In this document: positions 7,007 through 14,166 of the stretch, in pieces
How positions within the stretch are numbered: the stretch's first letter is position 1
How the letters are laid out: each line of letters starts with the position of its first letter
DNA from: an uncultured Bifidobacteriaceae bacterium
GTDB lineage: Bacteria; Actinomycetota; Actinomycetes; Actinomycetales; Bifidobacteriaceae
NCBI GenBank assembly: GCA_946891915.1
Contig: CAMPNN010000012.1
Coordinates: 1 to 24,647 of the forward strand
Reading direction: 5' to 3'
Length of the DNA: 24,647 nt
Translations under genes and position numbers: made by a program
The notes under the pieces: model-generated
What the model was told of the DNA's origin: nothing
What the model saw: only the letters and a program-made list of their open reading frames with translations
Database searches by the model: none

Positions 7007-8632
7007 ATGACAATCGTAAACGAACGAATTAAAGACGCCATCGAACGACTGCGCATCCAAAAAACAGATGACTCCAATTATGAAGCAAAAAGCTGTGACG
7101 TAAAGCTCAGCGTAAGCGTGTGGGAAACAGTAAGTGCTTTTGCGAACACAAATGGTGGCACACTGCTACTCGGATTAGATGAAAGCAATAATTTTTCTCC
7201 AACAAAAAACTTTGATATTAACAAAGTTCGCGATCAATTCATTGAAGGAATAGGCGATGGTGGCGCAAACGGAGCACGGCTAACATATCCTCCAAGATAC
7301 AACTTAGAAAGAGTAATCGTAGACGATAATTCTCAAATTCTAGCCATAAAAATCTACGAAAACCCTGCCGATAAAAAGCCTTGCTACATTACAGCTAAAG
7401 GAGATAAAGGCGGAAGTTACAAGCGCGTTGACGATAAAGACATTCGCATGTCAAATGATGAAGTTTACGAAATAGAAAACGCGTTACGTCCAAGCGATAT
7501 AGATTTGTCGATTGTTAAAGAAGCCACAAAATCTGATTTAAACAAAGATTTAGTCGAAAATCTTATAGCAAGACGAGCGAACTCCAAAGCTTTGCGCGGA
7601 ACTACAACAGAAGATGAAAAACTTACGCGTCTTAATATTACAGATAAGCAAGGGCGCGTACGAATGGCAGGACTTTTAACTCTTGGAAATTATCCACAGC
7701 AATTTTTCCCGCGATTATTTATTGATGTAACGGCTCACGCTGGAACAGAAAAATCTTCGACTGGAGTGCAACGTTTTATAGACCGCGAAGAATGCAGCGG
7801 AGCAATATCAGAAATGATTGAGGATGCAGTAAACGCGGTTATTAAAAATCTTCGAGTTAGCACATTTATTAACGGCGTCGAACGCATAGAAGAATCGGAG
7901 ATTCCGCGCGAAGTTCTACGTGAAGCCATAGCCAATGCAGTAATTCACAGAGAATATCACGAATATTTTCAAGGTCAGCCTGTAAGCGTTGACATTTTCC
8001 CAGACAGGGTTGTTGTGACAAATCCTGGAGGATTATGGGGAGGAAAAACGCTTGATAACATTGACGATGGCGAATCGAAGTGCCGAAATGCCGCACTTAT
8101 GCAATTGGCACAATACACACCAATCGAAGCAAATAGAATTGGAGCAGGCCCAGTTGAAGGTCAAGGTAGCGGAATTGCGTTTATGATTAACGAAATGCAA
8201 GCATGGTCGCTGCCAAAACCACAATTCATACCTAAACTTGGATCTTTTAGTGTGATTCTGAAACGCGCGAAAGCAAAACTTCCTAGCGACTTAAATTACG
8301 TAAATCACGTAAATCACACAAACTGCTCTCAAATAATGGATTCTAACAAAAACCATGTTGAGGAACGCAACGACACTGAACAAACAGTAGGAAATTACAT
8401 TCACGTTGAACACACGCAAGCGGAAAGCAAAAACAATCCACTAAATGACAATATTTTACTAACGCTTATACCTGTTGACTCTACAATAACAACTCCAGAA
8501 TTAGCTGAACTAACTAAAAAGTCTCCAGAAACAATCAGACGACATTTGCGTAAGCTAATTGCCGAAAATAAAGTAAAAGCACTAGGAAAAGTAACAAGTA
8601 AGCAGCGTAAATATGCGAAAATCAGCAACTAA
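7007..8632 (+). CDS. AlbA_2 / HATPase_c_4 (divergent AAA-4) ATP-binding protein with C-terminal winged helix
   Basis: 541 aa; AAGGAG lies 6 nt before the ATG. The N-terminal AlbA_2 (Schlafen-like) domain, about residues 15-135, shows NYEAKSCDVK...SAFANTNGGTLLLGLDE. An ATP-binding HATPase_c_4-type domain covers about 295-400 (REVLREAIANAVIHREY, VTNPGG, GPVEGQGSGI). A low-complexity linker precedes a winged helix near 480-541 (TTPELAELTKKSPETIRRHLRKLI). Such proteins are often annotated as RecG-like or transcriptional regulators. Some AlbA_2 proteins belong to defence or regulatory islands, but their biochemistry is poorly known. Autoregulation through the palindrome and 21-bp array upstream is my inference. 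The gene is A-rich compared with ppk and faces the ATPase gene 62 bp away, suggesting a horizontally acquired pair. Confidence 0.8.
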   Translation: MTIVNERIKDAIERLRIQKTDDSNYEAKSCDVKLSVSVWETVSAFANTNGGTLLLGLDESNNFSPTKNFDINKVRDQFIEGIGDGGANGARLTYPPRYNLERVIVDDNSQILAIKIYENPADKKPCYITAKGDKGGSYKRVDDKDIRMSNDEVYEIENALRPSDIDLSIVKEATKSDLNKDLVENLIARRANSKALRGTTTEDEKLTRLNITDKQGRVRMAGLLTLGNYPQQFFPRLFIDVTAHAGTEKSSTGVQRFIDREECSGAISEMIEDAVNAVIKNLRVSTFINGVERIEESEIPREVLREAIANAVIHREYHEYFQGQPVSVDIFPDRVVVTNPGGLWGGKTLDNIDDGESKCRNAALMQLAQYTPIEANRIGAGPVEGQGSGIAFMINEMQAWSLPKPQFIPKLGSFSVILKRAKAKLPSDLNYVNHVNHTNCSQIMDSNKNHVEERNDTEQTVGNYIHVEHTQAESKNNPLNDNILLTLIPVDSTITTPELAELTKKSPETIRRHLRKLIAENKVKALGKVTSKQRKYAKISN

Positions 8633-8694
8633 TTTGCTCTAAGTCAATACTAAACTCCGCGCGCCCACACGCCCACACGCGCCACTCACTTACA

Positions 8695-10062
8695 CTAAAT
8701 CTCAAGCGTTCCAGCGGCCAAATCGCCAGCCACAAACGGCATGAAATAAAATGGCATAGTCGCAATTTTCTGATTTGCGTCATAACCATAATTATTTTTA
8801 GAAACTTTTATTGCGAACTCAAACTTGTTATGCGTTGCAAACTTATTTAGAGAATTAAGTGTTCCTCTGCCTTTTTTAACATCAATCGGGAAAAGTTTGT
8901 TATTTGATTCAACTATAAATTCCAATTCTGAATCTGATTTTCCACGCCAATAAAACAGTTTTAAACCATTTGCACTAAGTTCGTTTGCAACGTAATTTTC
9001 AAAGAAAATACCAGATAGTGTATTATCTCTTTCGTTTGAAATAAAAGATGCTGCATTCACTCCGCTTTGATACGAGAACATGCCAATATCGCACAAAAAT
9101 AGTCGGAAATTACTTTCGTTTTCTTGCATAAGCGGCATGGTTATATGCTCTTTGAGTTGGAACGACTGATTAACAATATGAGTCATAAGCAGCCACTGAA
9201 TGGATGTTGCAAAATCTCTAGTCCTACCGCCTTTTTTAATAAGACCGGCTGAAAAGTTTTTTGACTCCTTATTAAGCTCTCTAAAAATATTCTCAAATAA
9301 AAGTCGAGATCTTAAAATTGACTCACTGCTTGCCTGATACAACTCCATGTCCGCAAGATAATTGTCATACAGTGAGCGCAAAATCTCACGCGTTTCTAGT
9401 AAATCTTTGCGCTCAATATATGCTTCTACCGCTTCTGGCATGCCTCCAATTAGCAGATATTTATACACTTCGTTTAACGCAAGATTATGAATTTCTGTAG
9501 GCAGCGCTTGCTTAGAATCATAAGCTTCATGCACCTTTGAATATAGAAGACTGTTGTTGTTTAGTAGAAATTCTCCAAAAGTCATTGGATAGATCGTTAT
9601 CTGGTCGATTTTACCTACAGGAAAAAGGAATTGGTCTTTTGCTGTTTTTTCAGCATTCTGCTTGCGAGATTCGCGATGCAATTTAATACGCACCATTGAG
9701 CCCGTTGCAATTACGCGAATTTTTCTAAAATCTTGGCAAAAATATTTAAGCGACGAAATAATGTTTGGACATTCTTGAATCTCGTCAAAAATCAGCAAAG
9801 TTCTTTCATCTATAGCCTTGGAAAATCGCAAAGACAAGTATTCAATAATCTTTTCTGCATTTGCTGTGCTTTCGCAAAAGTTACGAACCTCATCTTCTTT
9901 TTTAAGATCGATGTAAATATAACTATTTTTATAATATTTTTCCGCAAAAAGTTCTTTTACTAGATATGTTTTACCAACCTGGCGCGCACCCCATATAATT
10001 AGCGGCTTACGATTCGGCTTTATGTTCCAGGCGATTAATTTTTGTAATGCTAGTCGTTCCAT
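8695..10062 (-). CDS. AAA ATPase with C-terminal DUF4143 (PD-(D/E)XK-like) domain
   Basis: 455 aa. Walker A GARQVGKT (25-32), Walker B LLIFDEIQ (D93, E94) and sensor VIATGS (118-122) give an intact ATPase. The C-terminal region has YWRGKSDSELEFIVE...LFPIDVKKG, the spacing of an (E/D)...DxK nuclease-like fold seen in DUF4143 proteins. This family is widespread and often multi-copy in prokaryotes; its role (defence, toxin-antitoxin-like, or DNA processing) is not settled. The start is ATG 10062 with a weak AAAGAG. A TATAAT on the minus strand (10095-10100) lies 32 bp upstream and abuts the first 33-bp repeat of array B. The gene is AT-rich like its convergent neighbour. The last codons match the relic at 6468. 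Confidence 0.85.
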   Translation of the reverse strand: MERLALQKLIAWNIKPNRKPLIIWGARQVGKTYLVKELFAEKYYKNSYIYIDLKKEDEVRNFCESTANAEKIIEYLSLRFSKAIDERTLLIFDEIQECPNIISSLKYFCQDFRKIRVIATGSMVRIKLHRESRKQNAEKTAKDQFLFPVGKIDQITIYPMTFGEFLLNNNSLLYSKVHEAYDSKQALPTEIHNLALNEVYKYLLIGGMPEAVEAYIERKDLLETREILRSLYDNYLADMELYQASSESILRSRLLFENIFRELNKESKNFSAGLIKKGGRTRDFATSIQWLLMTHIVNQSFQLKEHITMPLMQENESNFRLFLCDIGMFSYQSGVNAASFISNERDNTLSGIFFENYVANELSANGLKLFYWRGKSDSELEFIVESNNKLFPIDVKKGRGTLNSLNKFATHNKFEFAIKVSKNNYGYDANQKIATMPFYFMPFVAGDLAAGTLEI

Positions 10063-10094
10063 GGCTTACTCTTTTTAATGTTGATATTACAACG

Positions 10095-10100
10095 ATTATA
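10095..10100 (-). promoter_or_regulatory. -10 element of the DUF4143 ATPase promoter
   Basis: TATAAT on the minus strand, 32 bp before the ATG at 10062. The -35 region would fall inside the first unit of array B and does not match TTGACA, so the repeat may act as the binding site of an activator or repressor. Confidence 0.45.
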
Positions 10101-10105
10101 GCATT

Positions 10106-10237
10106 ATTTGCCAGTTTTAGTATGTTTTTTACGCTATAATTTGCCAGTTTTAGTATGTTTTTTGAGTAATTATTTGCCAGTTTTGGCATGTTTTTTACGC
10201 TGCGATTTGCCAGTTTTAGGAGGTTTAAGAATTATAA
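10106..10237. repeat. 33-bp tandem repeat array B (4 units)
   Basis: Units start at 10106, 10139, 10172 and 10205, exact 33-bp period. The core ATTTGCCAGTTTTAGTATG then TTTTTT is shared with array A. The last unit again diverges after TTTTAGGA, as in array A, so the arrays and their right borders are homologous. It lies between the ATPase promoter and the Nudix gene. Confidence 0.9.
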
Positions 10238-10260
10238 AACAATAACAGCGCTTTTGCTAC

Positions 10261-10286
10261 ACACTTTTATCACAGTCATGACTGTG
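10261..10286. repeat. 26-bp segment identical to 6821-6846
   Basis: ACACTTTTATCACAGTCA followed by TGACTGTG occurs identically at both ends of the AlbA_2/ATPase pair. In the plus frame both copies read TLLSQS then TGA, so it may be the shared tail of a lost gene, or a shared operator half. Confidence 0.85.
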
Positions 10287-10292
10287 TGCAAA

Positions 10293-10323
10293 ATATAAAA
10301 CATTAAATATATAAAACATTAAA
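10293..10323. repeat. 16-bp-period AT-rich direct repeat upstream of the Nudix gene
   Basis: TATAAAACATTAAA occurs at 10294-10307 and 10310-10323. It precedes the likely promoter of the Nudix gene. Confidence 0.8.
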
Positions 10324-10366
10324 GCACAACTAAAATTTGCGAAAGAAAACCGCTAAAATAGTGAAT

Positions 10367-11536
10367 ATGAGTGCAGTAACGACGCAATACGTTGAAGCAG
10401 CTGGCGGAATAATCTATCGCAAGCGCAATATTACAAACAGCTCAAACGCAGGCGAAGAGGCAAAAATAGGCGGCAATGCAATAAAGCCAAGCGACGCAAT
10501 TAAGCCGAGCGACGACGACTTCGAGCTTTGCCTTGTTTACCGTCCTAAATATGACGATTGGAGCTGGCCAAAGGGCAAGAATGAGCCGAAGGAATCGCAT
10601 CGCCACACAGCCGTGCGCGAAGTTGGAGAAGAAACAGGATATTCAGTCACGCTAGGCCCGCATATTGCCAAAATAGAGTATCCTCTTGAGCGCGAAGGCA
10701 AAAAACAAACTTCTAAAAACGGTAACACATCACGCAATTCTCAGCCGGAAGTAATAAAGCGAATCCACTACTGGATGATGCGATTAATCGACAAGCCATC
10801 TGCAGCCAAACGCCTACCAGCTTTCGGACCAATTAAGCCAGCAAAACCAACGGAAATTGGCAACGTTTTATGGCTTACTCCTTCTAAAGCGCGCAAAAAG
10901 CTTACTCACGACAGCGACCGCGAAGTGTTGGACGCTTTCTTAGATAGACTCCACGACTGTCAAGCAGAATATAGCACGTTGCTTTTGGTGCGCCACGGAA
11001 AAGCTGAGTCTCGAAAAACATGGCAAGGGAGTGAAGCGACTCGACCAATCACACCTCTGGGTGCTGCTGCTTCATACGCTCTAGGCCGCGAACTTGCCTG
11101 TTACGCGCCGAATAAAATCATATCGTCACCTTGGAAGCGTTGCTTAGAAACGGTTGCGGCCTTTTCGCACGATTCTTCACTCCCTATAGAACAGGTTGCG
11201 GAACTTACTGAAGATCATCACGAAAATCAGCCAAAATCTACGTTATCTGTGCTTATAAGAGAAATACAAAATCTTGAGAGTAACACACAAAACTCAAGCG
11301 CAGCCAACAACGCAAGCACAGCCAACAACGCAACCGTCATATGCTTACACCGCCCGGTTATTGGCACTTTCTTCGATTATTTGCGCGAAATAACAAAACC
11401 TAGAGCGCACAAGCGCATACTCAGCCAAAAATCACCATACATGCCTACAGGAAGCGCAATAGTTTTGCACATAATTAATACTCCTAAAGGCGCTCGTATT
11501 ATTGATATTGAAAAGGTTATTCCAAGTGTCTACTAG
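10367..11536 (+). CDS. Two-domain Nudix hydrolase / histidine phosphatase (MutT1-like)
   Basis: 389 aa. The N-terminal Nudix domain carries a perfect Nudix box GX5EX7REVXEEXG beginning at GKNEPKE. The C-terminal domain is of the SixA/phosphoglycerate-mutase type, with the catalytic LLLVRHGKAESR and a later HRPVIG. This is the architecture of mycobacterial MutT1, which hydrolyses 8-oxo-(d)GTP and diadenosine polyphosphates; the substrate here is inferred. In-frame codons continue to a TTG at 10337, but AAGGIIYRK after MSAVTTQYVE fits the family start. TAAAAT at 10354-10359 suggests a near-leaderless transcript. Low-complexity inserts (AIKPSD twice, NNASTANNAT) come from short DNA duplications. 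The 3' end overlaps the next gene by 11 bp. Confidence 0.9.
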   Translation: MSAVTTQYVEAAGGIIYRKRNITNSSNAGEEAKIGGNAIKPSDAIKPSDDDFELCLVYRPKYDDWSWPKGKNEPKESHRHTAVREVGEETGYSVTLGPHIAKIEYPLEREGKKQTSKNGNTSRNSQPEVIKRIHYWMMRLIDKPSAAKRLPAFGPIKPAKPTEIGNVLWLTPSKARKKLTHDSDREVLDAFLDRLHDCQAEYSTLLLVRHGKAESRKTWQGSEATRPITPLGAAASYALGRELACYAPNKIISSPWKRCLETVAAFSHDSSLPIEQVAELTEDHHENQPKSTLSVLIREIQNLESNTQNSSAANNASTANNATVICLHRPVIGTFFDYLREITKPRAHKRILSQKSPYMPTGSAIVLHIINTPKGARIIDIEKVIPSVY

Positions 11537-12236
11537 TCTTAATTCGCAATCGAGCTCTATTCATTCAAGCAGATCAGCTTTTATGCCAAGCCCCACAGGC
11601 TCTGCCCGCCCAAGCCGACCTGCGCAAATGGATCCTGCAATGCTCGCGCAGATTGAAGGAGGCACGGATCCGCAGGTTGTAAACGAAATTAGCCACACTT
11701 CCGCCGCCGTCCTGCTTAACCGCGTTCATAAAACGCAGTCGCCGGAAATCGTTGAGCGCGTGCTGAATTTGGTTGAAAATGAAGGCATTGAAGTTATTGC
11801 TGATTTGTGGAGTAGCGCGGAAAGTGAGTCTCTTCCTGGAATGTTGTGGCGACTTTATTTATTGCGCATGTCACTACGAAAGCAGCGTGAAGCTTATGCT
11901 GAGTATTGGCGCCTTGGTGAGCCTGAGGCAACGAGCGCTTCAGCTATTACAGGAATTGACGAAGCTCCTACCGGAGAAGATATTGCGCGACTTGCAGATT
12001 CTATTCTTTCTGGCGCTTTTACAGGCGATTTTGCTGTAGCGCTTTACCGCGCTTCAGCTTTTACTTCGATTATTGCGCGCGGCATGCGAGTTTACGCAAA
12101 AAAGTTGGATGAGCAAGCAAACGAAATACATACACAGAAGATTGCAAAGATTTTGCACACTTCTGCAAATATGCACATACTGTCGTTATCTTTTGCACAT
12201 GGTGCAAAATTGTGGCGCGCAGGAAAGTTGGAATAA
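11526..12236 (+). CDS. Conserved hypothetical protein, translationally linked to the Nudix gene
   Basis: 236 aa from a GTG at 11526, with AAAAGG about 9 bases upstream; the codons before it (from 11502) lie inside the Nudix gene in another frame. I do not recognise a named family. The first 40 residues are Ser/Pro-rich (SSSIHSSRSAFMPSPTGSARPSRPAQ), probably disordered. The rest looks mostly helical, with a repeated DP..(L/V)..I pattern early (MDPAMLAQIEGGTDPQVVNEI) and ALYRASAFTSIIARGMRVYAK near the end. No signal peptide or transmembrane segment is evident, so it is probably cytoplasmic. The overlap with the Nudix gene implies translational coupling and perhaps a related role. Confidence 0.8.
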   Translation: MSTSLNSQSSSIHSSRSAFMPSPTGSARPSRPAQMDPAMLAQIEGGTDPQVVNEISHTSAAVLLNRVHKTQSPEIVERVLNLVENEGIEVIADLWSSAESESLPGMLWRLYLLRMSLRKQREAYAEYWRLGEPEATSASAITGIDEAPTGEDIARLADSILSGAFTGDFAVALYRASAFTSIIARGMRVYAKKLDEQANEIHTQKIAKILHTSANMHILSLSFAHGAKLWRAGKLE

Positions 12237-12283
12237 ATTATTTGCGATTAGAATTGTGCGGCGCGTGAAAACAGAAAACAAGG

Positions 12284-12289
12284 TATACT
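12284..12289 (+). promoter_or_regulatory. -10 element upstream of the candidate RNA
   Basis: TATACT ends 6 nt before 12296, exactly where the long closing stem of the candidate RNA begins. No clear -35 is seen at 16-18 bp. Confidence 0.4.
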
Positions 12290-12295
12290 CAAAAT

Positions 12296-12395
12296 GATGC
12301 TGGCTTGTGCTTAAGCCCCGGGCTCCATTTTTTGCCGCTGCGAGCGGCGTTTGCGCCGACAGGCGCTTTCGCAAGTCAGTATCGTTTCTGTTTTG
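12296..12395 (+). ncRNA. Candidate structured small RNA or leader upstream of upp
   Basis: A 12-bp closing stem pairs GATGCTGGCTTG (12296-12307) with CAAGTCAGTATC (12372-12383), with two G-U pairs. It encloses up to three hairpins: AGCC-CCG-GGCT; GCCGCT-GCG-AGCGGC (12334-12348); and GCGCC-GACA-GGCGC (12353-12366). The block is far more GC-rich than the surrounding intergenic DNA and is followed by T-rich sequence (TTTCTGTTTTGAATTTT). It has no GGAAGC SRP motif, no tmRNA or RNase P signature, and is not a tRNA. Whether it is a stand-alone RNA or a cis-regulator of upp is open. Confidence 0.5.
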
Positions 12396-12550
12396 AATTT
12401 TATAATTTTAGATTTTAGATTTTAGAATTTAGAATTTCGTTAGCTAATTTTAGATAAAATATATTTTTCACTCACATTTGTTTATATTTTGCGCAAAAAT
12501 AACGGCACGCCGATAGCTTAACATGCCATGCTTGCATTACCCTAGAAGGT
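12396..12550. other. AT-rich leader between the candidate RNA and upp
   Basis: Contains short ATTTTAG-type repeats (about 12403-12436) and no ORF of note. The upp translation signal AGAAGG lies only 1 nt from the ATG. Confidence 0.5.
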
Positions 12551-13189
12551 ATGGATCTTCATGTTTTACATCATCCGCTGGTGGACCATAAGCTCACCGT
12601 TTTGCGAGATAAAAATACACCATCTAATATTTTCCGCGAGTTGGTTTCCGAATTGGTAACCCTCGAAGCTTACGAAGCAACCCGCAATTTGGAAGTTAGC
12701 GATCGTGAGATCGAAACTCCTATTTGCAAGATGACTGGCAAGCATTTGAACCGCCCACGCCCAATGGTTGTGCCGGTTTTGCGAGCTGGTCTCGGCATGC
12801 TCGACGGCATGACTCGCCTTCTTCCAACTGCTGAAGTTGGATTCCTTGGCATGAAGCGCGACGAGCAGACGCTCGATATTGTCACTTATGCCAACCGTTT
12901 GCCAGAAGATTTAACCGGCCGTCAGTGCTTCCTTCTTGACCCAATGCTTGCCACTGGTGGCACTCTTATTGCCGCTACGCATTATTTGGCTGAGCGCGGC
13001 GCTAAGGATGTTACTGCTATTAACATTTTGGCAGCTCCAGAAGGCTTGGAACGCTTGGAGAAGGAGCTTGATCCTTCTATTGACTTTAAGGTTGTTGTTT
13101 GCGCTGTTGACGAGCATTTGAACGACAAAGCTTATATCGTTCCAGGTCTTGGCGACGCTGGCGATCGTTTGTATGGTTTGATTGACTAA
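12551..13189 (+). CDS. upp: Uracil phosphoribosyltransferase
   Basis: 212 aa, full family length. Converts uracil and PRPP to UMP in pyrimidine salvage, in the cytoplasm. The N-terminus LHVLHHPLVDHKLTVLRDKNTPSN, the substrate segment RPMVVPVLRAGLGMLDGM, the PRPP loop LLDPMLATGGTLIAA and the uracil-contact C-terminus GLGDAGDRLYGLID are all intact. The ATG at 12551 is the only sensible start, although its AGAAGG has a 1-nt spacing. A 314-bp spacer with a candidate structured RNA separates it from the gene upstream, so expression may be regulated there. Transcription ends at the hairpin at 13250-13292. Confidence 0.96.
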   Translation: MDLHVLHHPLVDHKLTVLRDKNTPSNIFRELVSELVTLEAYEATRNLEVSDREIETPICKMTGKHLNRPRPMVVPVLRAGLGMLDGMTRLLPTAEVGFLGMKRDEQTLDIVTYANRLPEDLTGRQCFLLDPMLATGGTLIAATHYLAERGAKDVTAINILAAPEGLERLEKELDPSIDFKVVVCAVDEHLNDKAYIVPGLGDAGDRLYGLID

Positions 13190-13249
13190 TATACTTACCA
13201 AATCAAACGAAAACTAGAATCCAAAACTAAAATTCTAAAACTACAAAAT

Positions 13250-13292
13250 AGCCTGCTGATTTGCAACACTTTGCAAGTTCAGCAGGCTTTTG
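13250..13292. terminator. Bidirectional terminator between upp and gatD
   Basis: AGCCTGCTGA (13250-13259) pairs with TCAGCAGGCT (13279-13288), with an inner TTGCAA-cact-TTGCAA extension. T-tracts follow on both strands (TTTTGTATTT on plus, ATTTTGTAG on minus). It serves both convergent genes. Confidence 0.85.
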
Positions 13293-13295
13293 TAT

Positions 13296-14093
13296 TTACC
13301 GCGGACGAGTTATGGCCACTTTGCGAGCGCGCTCAGCTAATTCGTCTAGTTTGGCAAGTTCTGCACGTTGAGAATCAGTTTGTTTTGGCGTAAATTCGCC
13401 GTAACGATTTTGCGCAGCAGTGCGAATTAAAAAGTCAGCCAAACGCGGATTTTTCGGCAAAACTGAGCCGTGCATATACGTTCCAATAACATTGTATTTG
13501 CGAGCACCTTCAGTGTGATCTTCGCCATTATTTCCGCAATTTTCACCATCAACAGAGCCAAGCGGCTGCGTGCCATCTTCCAATCTTGTGCGCCCGGAAT
13601 GGTTCTCGTAGCCCACAATATCGCCAAAATCGTCACTATGCTCTACTAAATTTCCAATCATGCGCACGTCTTGACCAACCGTATGCTCACCGAGTATGCC
13701 AATTCCTTTAAGCTTTTGGCCTTCAACGGTTTCAAAATACTCTCCAAAAAGCTGGTAAAGTCCACAAATCATAAGCATTGGCACGCCACTTTTTGCAAGC
13801 GCCCGAATCGCGTCAGCACGCGCAAACAAATCTTCAGTAACTCTGCTTTGCCCATGATCTTGGCCGCCGCCGCCAAGAATCATATCCACGCGCTCTGGCC
13901 AATCGTCACCAACGTTGTATTCGTGCAGCACTGGCTTGTAACCATATAATTCCAATCGGCGCATAATCGTAAGCACATTGCCATAGTCGCCGTAAATATT
14001 CATGTCTTTTGGATATAGCGACACAATATCTAGCACGCGATTTTCTGCTTTACTAGTAGCTTTCTCTTCACGCGTATCACTAATAGCACTCAT
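13296..14093 (-). CDS. gatD: Lipid II isoglutaminyl synthase, glutamine amidotransferase subunit GatD
   Basis: 265 aa, CobB/CobQ-type class I glutaminase. Releases ammonia from glutamine for MurT, which amidates D-Glu of the lipid II stem peptide at the inner membrane face. The nucleophile is C110 in LMICGLYQLFG and the catalytic His is H208 in GTYMHGSVLPKNP; SLYPKDMNIYGDYGN starts the fold. An acidic, Asn-rich insert (about 178-198) precedes the His motif. The ATG at 14093 has GGAAAG 8 nt upstream, the last of several GAAAGTA repeats in the 63-bp gap to murT. Co-transcribed with murT and probably dnaB. Confidence 0.93.
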   Translation of the reverse strand: MSAISDTREEKATSKAENRVLDIVSLYPKDMNIYGDYGNVLTIMRRLELYGYKPVLHEYNVGDDWPERVDMILGGGGQDHGQSRVTEDLFARADAIRALAKSGVPMLMICGLYQLFGEYFETVEGQKLKGIGILGEHTVGQDVRMIGNLVEHSDDFGDIVGYENHSGRTRLEDGTQPLGSVDGENCGNNGEDHTEGARKYNVIGTYMHGSVLPKNPRLADFLIRTAAQNRYGEFTPKQTDSQRAELAKLDELAERARKVAITRPR

Positions 14094-14099
14094 AGCAAC

Positions 14100-14166
14100 T
14101 ACTTTCCAACTACTTTCTGATTACTTTCCCGACTACTTTCCCGACTACTTTCCCGACTACTTTCCA
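14100..14166. repeat. 11/12-bp tandem repeats between murT and gatD
   Basis: TACTTTC starts at 14100, 14111, 14122, 14134, 14146 and 14158; three units are perfect TACTTTCCCGAC. On the coding (minus) strand each gives a GGAAAGTA or GAAAGTA, i.e. a ribosome-binding-site-like core. The murT stop codon lies within the first repeat. Confidence 0.9.

Noticed and set aside
7007..10062. Transposon or prophage
   Set aside because: No transposase, integrase or terminal inverted repeats are visible; the boundary repeats are direct tandem arrays.
10007..10189. 60-codon minus-strand ORF over array B
   Set aside because: It runs from the repeats into the ATPase gene out of frame, and the promoter -10 element lies within it.
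12296..12383. Signal recognition particle RNA or tmRNA
   Set aside because: Lacks the GGAAGC/AGGAAG SRP core and any tmRNA acceptor or tag features.
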